Shown here piece after piece: positions 38,461 to 48,549 of a DNA stretch of 64,000 bases. This DNA comes from Mycteria americana (Eukaryota > Chordata > Aves > Ciconiiformes > Ciconiidae). Made by a program: the position numbers and the translations under genes. The notes below the pieces were generated by a model. It saw only the letters and a list, made by a program, of their open reading frames with translations, was not told the DNA's origin and made no database searches. The DNA is taken from positions 1,503,560-1,567,559 of the forward strand of contig NC_134390.1 in the NCBI RefSeq assembly GCF_035582795.1. The letters run 5' to 3'. Every line of letters starts with the position of its first letter. The first letter of the stretch is position 1.

Positions 38461-41400
38461 TAAGTGCATTTCTAGCTTGTTTTTTCCTTACTGTTGTGAG
38501 ATTTCTTCCCTCTTTACCACTCTTGTCAATTATGATGTTTATCTGATCAACTGCCCTTTGAAGTTAGACTGACACATTTTGATGTTCTTGGCATTACCCA
38601 CTATTAGCTTCTTTTCTTGAGAAAGGCTTAGATCGACAGTTTCCTTGGTCTCCCCTCTCCACGTACAGAAATTTCTCCATTACTTACCAGTGAAATAATC
38701 TCCTACCCAAGGAAGAATCCAAGGAATTGTAGAATCAGCTACGGTTCATCTCAGATACACCCAGAGTAATAGGTTGTCCTGAACTGACTGGTCACAGATG
38801 TCTGGCAGCCCTTTTCTTTTGTTTCCATGGGACTTTCTATAAGCTCAGCCACATTTCAGAACTTTTGCGTTCTTTAAACCTATGCAAAGCACCTAAACAC
38901 TTCACTGGGGAGGATCTTCTTGCCTACTCTCACCCACAGCTGCTGTTAACTAGTCCAAGTGTACCATGCTCTGTTTTTTCCTAAGTTGTGCAGGAATCAG
39001 ATTCATTCTTCAATAAGTATCTTATTTTCATTAACACATTAAATCATCCACTGGCTATTATTTTTTTTTCTTTCTACACATTATGTTGGGTTGTCATCAC
39101 TTCAGCTTCTCTTCTTTTCCCATTGCTCTCTGAGAGTTTGGCTCAGAACTATTGCAGCATGTTACTGCTGCAATCTTATCAAAATCTTAACACCGCAATT
39201 TCTCATTACTTTTTTGCCACGATAGTAGGACCACGTGCCTTTGGACCAGCAGTTGGCTGCTGGAATCAAAGGATCTGATTTTCTCTCGTGCTCTGGCTTT
39301 CATTAGTTAACAACCCTGCGAATCCCATGGATCCTCTTGTACCCTTTCCTGTGGTCTGGAACTGGGGTTCAGCCCCAACCCTTTTGCCAGAGTTAGGGCC
39401 ATTTGCTGCCTCCTTCGGCAGCCACGAACGCTCTCAACACGGAAGTCGTGGTCATCTCAGATGCAAGTCACCGCTCACCTAGGGAGCTCTGCTGTCCTCC
39501 TCCCTCTGCTGACCAGCAAACTCACTCTAAATCCAGAAAACAAGGAGAGACCCTCCCCTAGCCACAGAAGAGAGATTCCAAATCCAGTGAGAGAAATACA
39601 GAATTAGAGAAATAGTTGGTTTGGAATAAAGAAGGCTGGAACATTGTGTCCTCTGCCCCAGGCAGTCATTGCTGTGGGAAGAGTTATGACCAGATAGAAA
39701 CTGAGATTTCTGCAATGCCTTGGCTTCTGAGGAGTGGAGGATTTGGTCTTATTTGTGAGCTATTGCAGCCAGCTGCCTTCCCCACATGTCCTTCTCCCAC
39801 CTCCTCATCAATCATTTCTAAAGAACAAACCAGGCACACTCTCTGTGCCCCTGTTACACTCTCAGCTGAACCATCCTTAGTCCCCTTGAATGATATGACT
39901 AGGTCCTGGCCCTTCCCACCACTGGAAAACCTCTGCTCCCCAAAGCTCACATCCTCACTAGCGTTAAGAGCCATCTGAATTCAGCGACAGCTACTGCACA
40001 CAGCACAAGGGGTGCATCAGTAAGAGCCGCTTTTGGCTTTTACTGCCCGTGCTTGCAAGGTAGCTCCGTGTCTTGGGAGATGGCATGAAGGCTACAGCCC
40101 CTTGCAGGGAACGAGCTGGGTCAAAATGGAGGAGGAATTGTTAATAGCTCTCTGGATCCAAACTATTCTGCGTGCTTACAGCAGGGCTGGGTCGTTGCTG
40201 CTCTCCACGGCCAAGCTGCCTGCCCTAGATCAGACCCTGGTGCTCTGGAGTTTCCCAGCCTCGCTGAATAGCAAATGCTCTGGGCTTATCACCGCATCAG
40301 AGCAGTTGGAAGACAGTTGAGTGTCTCTCTAAGTGCTGATAGAAGGGAAGGCTTTGCTCTTGGAGATAAGAAGCCCTCCCTGAGGAGCCAGGGGAGTTCG
40401 TTGGTATCAGAGTGTCTTCCAGCACTTTGCAGACATACCCTTTGTACGTGGAAGATGGTGAGGCGGTCACGTAGACAGCAGACATTGAGGGCTTTGTTTT
40501 TGAGGTCAGTTAACTGAACCCCTCACTATCATCTATTTTCTTTTCCCTAGAATTATTTTTCTCTTGTTGATCAAGCCTTTGCAGTAACCTCACTAGCTTA
40601 CCAAGCTGTAAACAGACATTCGAATCCTCATCTTTTTGGAGATAGATTAATTCAGGAGAGGCAGGCACTTCAGGAAGATATTTCAGCCTAAGATTTTGAA
40701 ATGCTTAACAGCTCCCTTTTTCTCCTCTCTGTACGTGCTTGAGAAGCTGCCTAGTTCTTGCTGCAGGTTATAGAAGACACAGTTTCATAAGCACCCCCTG
40801 TCCAGTGGGGGGGGAAACCGGGAGCATCTGGAGTGAAGCCATCACTGCCATATCCAGATAGAGCTCCTGCGTCATCCCATGGCAGCAAATCCAGTCTGTG
40901 GTGGTTACGTGTCATCTGATGCTGAGGTATCAGTAAAGCGGAATGTCTAGGCCACCTTTATTGGGAGGAATTCAATAGATCTCAGTTCCAGTATTAGGTA
41001 ATTTGGATGAGTGTAAGAATCGGGGCATGCACAGAGAAGCTCTTCTCTGCTATACATTCAAAGCATTTGAAAACAAGAAGGTCAAATATTTTGGCGAGGC
41101 AGAGGCTGTTTTTACACAACATTGCTGTCATTATATGGAAAAAATATTTCCTTTTTCTTTTTAGTTTTTCATTTCCTTTTTCATTTTCTTGGGCCCTTCA
41201 TAACTCAATTGTGAAGAAGGACGAATGCCCTCCCCAGGCAGCTCATGCTCTCTAAGGTCCTGGTCTGTTTTCTCTCCCTGTTTACACCCAAGGAAAACTG
41301 CCACATTCCCAAATGCAGGTCTTTTCAACCAAATAAGGGGGCAGGGAGGGAAATTGGAATATTGTTAAAAAATAATTCAGCTGCAAGGCAGAAATCTAGA

Positions 41401-44391
41401 AGTGGTGCAAAAGCACAGCTGGTTATTCACAGGCTGGAGAGAGAATGGCAATGCAGACACCCCCACCTTGTGTCTTACAGCTCATTGATGGAAATCCTCT
41501 GCCATCTGCTGGTACAAATTACTAGAGAAAGTCTGTGGTTAGAAGCGATCGCCTTATAACATACAATAGGAGAAAATAGGCATCTTTGAAGTATATAAGC
41601 CCTCGTCTAGGGGAAAGGTTACCTATTTTGGTCTAGTAAAAGATACTGCAAACCTCTGTATATCCTCTAGCTTCCAAGCAGGTGAAGACCACAGGCTTTT
41701 GGCAACATAGCTCTCGGCCAGGGATTTGTACAGTGACCAAAGCAGCTGTATGAATCAAATGCCTCTGTGCAAGTATCGATAGACTGGCAAAACTCTGCTT
41801 TTGCCACCTTCTTGCCCTGGAGGAGTGTGTACATCCACATGCAAAACTGCAAGTAGCACAGCCTGGAGTAGCAGAGTCAATATGATCCAAAAAAGTATAA
41901 TAGAAATTGAAACCACCTTTATGTTTCTACAATAGAAACTGAAACAAGAAGGTTACCTGCCTTCTTACTCATAGAAGCCTCACCTGTACTTCAATGCCAA
42001 CAAGGAAGTTAGATACAATTAACAACAGAAAAGTTTTAAATGTTCAGCCAGGACTCAAACTTTGTCGGGGAAAGCCTGCTGCTGCACTTCAATGTATTTT
42101 TGGCCTTTGCTACTCAGCTGAAGCTCCTTGAAACGTCCTACCCCCACAGGCAGTTTTCAGGAGAACAGCATTTCCAGGCTCTGGCTTTTCTGCTTCATGT
42201 TGCAGGCCACTTCAGGGGTTCAGAGCCCTTTCATTGTGCCCAAGAAGAATCAGGCTAAGAGTCTGGATTTTTGTTCTTCCTTTTCCTGCTTGATAAAGGA
42301 CTCTGAGCCTACTGGCCTGCCTGCATTTCCTAATCAGTTTGTTCGGTCTTATAAAGATTATTTATTCCTACAGACCACGCCACATCTCTACTCATAGATT
42401 ATCGCAAGTACAATAGCGATTACAAAGGAAGATGAAAACCGAGGCTCAGACGTACAGTCTTGCCCAGTAACAGCAGCAGACTGCTGCAGGTAAAGGAACA
42501 GACTTGAGAGGAAGCTTGAGAGGAAGACAGGCGGTTCATTTCCAAGGCTCGGAGCGGGTTAGAGCTCCAAGCTGGTTCAAGCCCTCTCCAATCCTGAGCA
42601 GGCAGCAGAGGAACTTTGACAGACAGCTGTTTTTCCAAACTCGGGAAATGTCTGGGCCAATAAACCAGGATTTCCTTTCAATCAGCTCAGAGAATTCGAT
42701 TAGCGTTATTTGATGTAACATAACTGTTTTGGAACCAAGGACTGTTTTCAAGCTGTCTCCAAAGCTATTTGTATTTTGCTTCTCTGCATCTTGTTGCAGC
42801 TCTCTTGCTTTTCCTTCCCACCGTTTATCTTTCACAACACCAAGCCTTGCCTGTACTTCCTGTTTGGCTGTGTGGTTAGTAGCTTTCTCATTTGCTGTTA
42901 TTTTTGACTTCCATCCAAGCTTTGTATGATATTAATAGCTATTTCACAGAACCGTAATCTTCCTCTAACCAGTCCTAATATTAGCAGGAGAAAGAGCCAA
43001 GAACCACTGCCGAGGCCCGAGGGACTTGAGCTCTGAATTTCTCCTCCGTTCTGCCAGCACTGCCCACAGCCCAGCTCAGCCCCTGCCCCAGGGAGTTAAA
43101 ACATCTGTCCGTCGCCCAACTCGCACAGCCCCATCCTGGCCACCGACAGGCAACGGAGAAGCAGCTTGTGCAAGCCAAAGCGCACAGAAAGAACATGCTT
43201 ACATAAGGATTCAAGAATTAGAACTTATTGGTAGTCTAATTAATGCCTGTCTAATCAAGATCTAGCAATCACTTACCATTCATCCAGTTACAGCAGTGCT
43301 AACAACTAATATCCAAATTACTCAATTTCTACTAAAGGTTGCCAGTAATAGAAAAAAAACCAAACACAGTAGATAAAAGTATCTACCCCATTCCTGTAAT
43401 GATAAATTTTCTCCACTTCCTTTGCACTGCTGCAGTTGACTCATCAGCATCCTGAGGGGGGAAAATGATATTGATAGGTTTTTTCTTCTTCTTTGCTGGC
43501 AGGAATATGATTATAAGGTTGATGGTTTCTTCCTCCTTGCTTTAGGATCTACTTGGGGCTATTTTTTTTTATAAATGTATTTTCTATTACTCTCTATACT
43601 CGAATCTCTCTTCACAGAGCTGCAATTCCATGTTACATCCAGATATACTATGTATCCTATGTTTTACCTGTATTTTTCCCTGTTACCTCTAAGACTGGTT
43701 TCTGTCACCTGCCAAAACTGCGTTCTTCAATGATCAGTAATGGATCACCCATGAGTTGCTAACAGCCCTGGGCCCACCCTCTGCTCAATGACTTCAGACT
43801 GACCCTCTGTTAGCACTGCCTGCTCCTTAAGGAAGTACATCAGATTTATCACAGGCATCCTACCTCACAGTTACACAAAACTATGATTTTCAGTGGTTGA
43901 ATTTGCAATCGGGTAGCAGCCGCCTTGCTGCTAGGCAGTTGCTCTTCCAGGTAAACAAGCTAAACTACAGCAAAGTTTCAGGCAGGCCAGGACAGATCCA
44001 GGCAAAACCAGCCCGACAAGCCCCAGTGCCAAGGTCTTACAGAGTCATACGGAGCCTTTGGCCTTTTCATGATAACGGCAATGCCATATTTACATTCTGT
44101 AGCCCAGTATCCTTCTCTTCTATCACCCTGGTCCTGTTGCTTTCGAGAAGCTTTAATGCTAACAAAGTCCTTTTCAGTGGGGAGAAGGGCTCCAGGGGGG
44201 AGTTCAGATCCTGCTGCTCTGACCACTGGGTTTCCTTTCTTGTGTATCCAGACTCCCATCCCATTTTGTGAAGGGAGGGCAGTAGCTTCAAGACAGGGTG
44301 ACCAAGATACTTTCTTTCCTGGTTTAAGCTTTTGTCTTTCAATTGCGTTTCCTCCGAGACAAATTGTTTAATCAGACCCTGCCCAGAAGGA
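38461..44391. other. Unannotated AT-richer sequence
   Basis: No gene recognised. The part next to the LINE fossil (38461-38750) may be a continuation of it that has lost recognisable motifs. A short duplication of CTTGAGAGGAAG occurs near 42503-42526. Confidence 0.4.
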
Positions 44392-44410
44392 AGTACTTTC
44401 TCTATTTAAG
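44392..44410 (+). promoter_or_regulatory. Decayed promoter of the IFIT-like pseudogene
   Basis: TATTTAAG at 44403-44410 is a TATA-like box about 25-30 bp before the inferred start of exon 1. Directly upstream, AGTACTTTCTC (44392-44402) resembles an interferon-stimulated response element (AGTTTCNNTTTC) that has lost bases. No intact ISRE was found. The reading depends on the pseudogene call. Confidence 0.45.
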
Positions 44411-44429
44411 GATCAGTCAATAAATTAGA

Positions 44430-45935
44430 CTCTGTACTGCCCAGTGTATCTGCTGCAGTGTGGAAGAGGCACAGGCCGAGCCATCGCTCCCCAACGGTGA
44501 CACTACACCCACAGCAAAAGTGAGGTAAGTGCACAGCATCATTCTTGTAGCGGCTGCCAGAAAGAGTGGCTTTGGGTTGACAAGGCTCAGCACAGTGTCC
44601 TTGTTCAGAACCACAGAATGGTTAAGGTTGGAAGGGACCTCTGGAGGTCACCTTGTCCAACCCCCTGCTCAAGCAGGGCCACCTAGAGCAGGATGCCCAT
44701 GGCCACATCCAGACAGCTTTTGAATATCTCCAAGGATGGAGATTCCACAACCTCTTTGAGCAATCTCTGCCAGTACTCTATCATCCTCACAGTTAAAAGA
44801 AGAAACGTTTCCTGATGTCCAGATGGAGCCTCATGAGTTTCAGTTTGTGCCCACCGCTTCTTGTCCTGGCACTGGGCACCACTGAAAAAAGCCTGGCTCT
44901 GCCTTCTTTGCACCCTCCCTTCAGGTATTTATATACATTTCTAAGATCTCTCTGAGCCTTCTCTTCTCTAAGCTGAAGAGTCCCAGCTCTCTCAGCCTTT
45001 CCTCATATAAGAGATGCTCCAGTCCGACATCTTTATGGCTCTTTGTTGGACCCTGTTGAGCCATCTCTTGCTGCATCCTTCAGATGAAGGCACAGCCCCC
45101 ATTTCCATGGGGAGCACAGAAGTTTTCATCCTGCGGTTTTCGCTAGCTCTACTCTTTCCATTTCTTGCAGTCCATCCCAGGGCCTTTGTCTTAGGTAAGA
45201 AGAAAGAGCAGCCCTGGCTGCAGGCACTGGTGACTCCCCTTTGGAGAGCAGCAAGCCAGGAATGAAGCCTCCCAGATGCTTCCCTGAAAATGGGCTGATT
45301 GGAACAAAAGACTTACAGGTTCTTTAGTAGCTTGAGTGCAAGGGACTTGTTGAGCAAGTGGGGACAGCCCCATCCTCCACCCCTCCCTCCTTTTCCTTTC
45401 ATATACAGCTCTGTGTGGGTACCACAGGACCCCACCCCTCCACATGCTGCCTTTTCATAACCCACATTTTCCTCTTTGTAGCAATGAGCAACTGGAGGAG
45501 GAGCTGGATGCCCTTCAATGCCATTTCAGCTGGCATTTGGGTGTAACAGGCCATGTTGAACAGACACGTCCTGCAGAAGCTGGCTGTTGAAATCAAGCAG
45601 ACACCCCACCAAAACCAGGCAGCACTCCTGGGGCTGCAGGCATACCCGTACCAGCTGAAAGGCCAGAACAGAGCAGCTCTGCAAAGCCTTAAAGATGCTG
45701 AAGAGCACAAGAGACAAGATGAGCAGCAGGCAGCTGCTGCTGGTTCTTTGATTACCTGTGGGAATTATGCTTGGATTCACTACCTTCAGGCCTCTTATCA
45801 GGAGGCTGAAAGCTATCTGGAATGAATTCAGCAGCCCTGCCCAACTCCTTGGGATGCACAGCTGATCCTGTACATCCAGGCCCAGAAAGACTGGTCCCTT
45901 TTTGCAAAGGTAGAAGGCATCAAGGACTAGTGCCT
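44430..45935 (+). pseudogene. IFIT-family (interferon-induced TPR protein) pseudogene
   Basis: IFIT proteins are interferon-induced cytoplasmic TPR proteins that bind foreign RNA. Their genes have a tiny first exon ending in ATGAG and one large coding exon. Here a short exon ends GTGAG|GTAAGT at 44524. After an intron, a CTTTGTAG acceptor at 45480-45481 opens an exon reading SNEQLEEELDALQCHFSWHL, the family's N-terminus. A frameshift inside 45547-45587 moves the homology to a second frame, with HVLQKLAVE, LKGQNRAALQSLKDAEE and SLITCGNYAWIHYLQASYQ, all close to IFIT TPR helices. A TGA (45823-45825) and a TAG (45928-45930) interrupt that frame, and recognisable homology fades near 45935. The loss of the start codon, the frameshift and the stops make it a pseudogene. 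Retained splice sites show it arose by DNA duplication, not by reverse transcription. Which IFIT member it derives from cannot be told. Confidence 0.85.
44607..45075 (-). mobile_element. CR1 LINE 3' fragment, inside the IFIT-like intron
   Basis: The plus strand begins AGAACCACAGAATGGTTAAG and continues GGTTGGAAGGGACCTCTGGA, the complement of the CR1 3' end. It runs through GATGGAGATTCCACAACCTC and the 'cctttcctcatataagagatgctccag' type region to about 45075. It is 5'-truncated, as most CR1 copies are. It sits between the splice donor (44524) and acceptor (45481) of the IFIT-like remnant. Confidence 0.93.
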
Positions 45936-48226
45936 ATCTGTGTTCCAACAGCAGGCCCATCACCTCACATAGATATAAGGGTTCTGTCAGCTTCTTGGAC
46001 CATCCCAGCGCTCATCCATCAAATACAGGCTGACCCACACACAACTGACCGCCCAAAATTTACACACACTGCCCTCAGTCCTGCTTCTCTGAGAGGAGAG
46101 AATGAAAACAAAGGTGAAGAATTTGGCTTATGGGGTCTGAGCACAATCCTTTGCAGGTGTAGACCTATGTCACTCCCTTGGAGTTACTGTAGATCAGAAC
46201 TAAGTGCTAATTAGGGCAGCGTGAAAAATTAACTCCCTTCAATTATCAGAATTCTATCACTTGCAACAAATAAGAAGGTGGCTTCCTCCATAAGATCACT
46301 AACTGCTGAGGGGTCTTGATGAGGGTGTGAAGCACTTGCGTACAGGACAGAGAGATGGTCTCGGGCCTGTCCAGTTGCATTAAATGCAAATGTAGCAAGA
46401 GCTAGCTGCTGATTAAGGAGCATATAGTTGTGGTTATACCTGCATTAATCCTTGGAAGTATGCATGCTTGCCCCTGCCAGAACATAAACAGGGGGTTTGC
46501 TTTCTTGCACTAGTACCCACTTAAGAGGAATTACTAGGAACAACGTACTCATCACTGTTTCTGGGGCCAAAGTGAGGCCTTTAATATTCTTTGATCAATA
46601 GATACTTCAAATTCTTTTCTACATGATTTCTCCTGTGCAACAGCTGGTGTCTCCTGGCAGCCTAAAGCAACCAGAGCATGGACCACCAAAGATACACCCT
46701 TGCTTCACAGTTTTTGCCATCCATTCCCCCCAGGCTCACATTAGGTACAGCCCTTTCTCTGCAATGTCCTATCTACTTGCACATCCCACTGTGGAACTTG
46801 TGGCCTTCCCTGCAGGCACGGGTGGGCACGCACCCCCCCATCCCAGCACTGCAGCCATATTTCCAAGTGCTGGCAGGGCCACCTCTCTGCCCAGCAGTAA
46901 GCAAGTGGGGCTGGCTTGCTAGGGTGTCCCCAAGCCCCATCTGGCCCCAGAGAGTAGAGCCATGGGGACCAGGGCAGATGTCCTCCAGCAGATCCTGCTG
47001 CAAATCCCTCAGTTTCTGCTCCAACAAGGAACAGGCAAGGACCCAGTTTGGGAGAGGATGCTCCAGAAAAAGGACACACTTGGCTTGGTCCAAGACATAG
47101 GATGTGGGGAAGGGGAACATGTCTTAGTGCCCCACCTCATGCACATCTGGTGTGCATGAAAACATCAGAGGCCAGAAACACCCACCTGCCCTGGGGCCCG
47201 CAGCCCCCAGCTGCCCCCTCCCCTGCAGTGGGTCAGAGCTAGGGTGAAGACATAGAGACTTCACTCTCCAGACCCTGCAACCAAAGGGAAGAGAGACAAC
47301 CCAGGCCACCACATTCAGCCCAGGCTACTTCACCTCCTGATACAACATTGGGGACCAAAACTGTTCTTCTCCTCCTTCCTCTGGACCCATGAGCCACAGC
47401 CCAGTGCACGATCCTGCACCCCAGCAGCAAAGACTGCCAGATTCATTAGTCCTTGGAGCAGAAGCTACTCAGAGCACAGCACCTCAGCATTACAGCGGCA
47501 CTGCCTCCTGTAATGCTACACAGGCCCTGGTTAAAACTCTTTAGCACAAGTAAAAAGCATTAGCCAGAGTACAGAATCATAGGTCACATAGAACATCATT
47601 TACTTAACTGCACAGATCAGGACAGTTTTCCAGAGCTCAATAAAAACAGCCACTTTATGAACTTCTGTATGTGTTCCACAAGTCTTTTCACACAGCACTG
47701 GGCAAGGTCACATATCCCGATTTGGGAAAGCAGGGACTCCCAAAAGCAAGGGTGCTATTAAACTACCCTCATTCCCCTTACCAGTATGAGCAGCACTAGT
47801 AATTCATTTAGACTACCCAGGAATCCTTTAGGTTTACATCTACAGACAGTCTTCTACAAAACTTCCCCTTGTAAACACAGTATCAGGAAACACTTCTTTA
47901 GAAAGAGTTACAGTCCCTCCGGCAGTTAATTACACAGCGCAGCGTTCGGCCATGAGACAAATGCAACACTGCCATCCTCAGGATTACAGGCTGCACGACC
48001 ACAGCGCGAGTCAAGAATTAGAGCTGTGTGCTGCTTGAAAGACTGGATTCTGACAAAGTTCAAGCGGGGTGTCACTGCTGTGTGAAGAACAACCCATGGA
48101 GGTTTTTTAAAAAAAAAAAAAACCCACCACACAAACAACTTACGATCCTTGTATGACTGTTCCACTTCATATGGGTAGAAGACTGGATGCTACTAGAAAG
48201 TGTCAGTGAGTTCCTCTAGCAGTTTT
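45936..48226. other. Spacer between the IFIT-like pseudogene and RACGAP1 3' end
   Basis: The two genes converge on this 2.3 kb. Further decayed IFIT sequence may be hidden in its left part, but I could not align any TPR motif. AATAAA occurs on the plus strand near 47639. A frame at 46962-47159 (MGTRADVLQQILLQI) is unknown to me. Confidence 0.4.
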
Positions 48227-48473
48227 TTTATTAACGCTTTGAACAAATCTCCTGCTAGTTACTTTCTTCACCAATACTAAATTCAGCACAGCGTTAGATA
48301 ATAAAAATACATTGCACAATAAAATCCCATTAAAAGTCTTAGTTAAGCTGAAAGATAAAAGGAAAAAGATCTTATTACATAAGCTGCCAAGGGCCGCGGA
48401 GAAGACTTGCATTTATTGTACTCATGCATATTGGTGTGCAAATGCTAGGACGACACTAACTCCCAGGTCCACT
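48227..48473 (-). terminator. RACGAP1: RACGAP1 3' UTR with two possible poly(A) signals
   Basis: Read on the minus strand, canonical AATAAA hexamers lie at 48417-48412 (about 57 nt after the stop) and at 48232-48227 (about 240 nt after it). The real end is not decidable from sequence, and the 3' UTR could run beyond the second signal. An A-rich tract at 48107-48122 lies just beyond. Confidence 0.5.
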
Positions 48474-48549
48474 TCACTTCAGCATAGGAGAGGCAAAGAA
48501 GTTGCCCTGATGCCCAAGCTGGGTTGTTGACTTGCTTTTGCTCCCAAAT
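48474..48549 (-). CDS. RACGAP1: RACGAP1 exon 17, coding part (residues 607-631 and stop)
   Basis: After an ACTAG acceptor the exon encodes [20 protein letters not shown] and then PMLK, followed by TGA at 48476-48474. The family-wide C-terminus confirms the gene is complete at its 3' end. Confidence 0.95.

Noticed and set aside
45482..45825. A functional IFIT gene
   Set aside because: The start codon is GTG, the N-terminus and the TPR part are in different frames, and stops follow at 45823 and 45928. A sequencing error could explain one of these defects but hardly all.
47571..47620. CR1 3' end (cagaatcatagg...)
   Set aside because: The opening 12 bases match the CR1 tail but the sequence then departs completely from the element.
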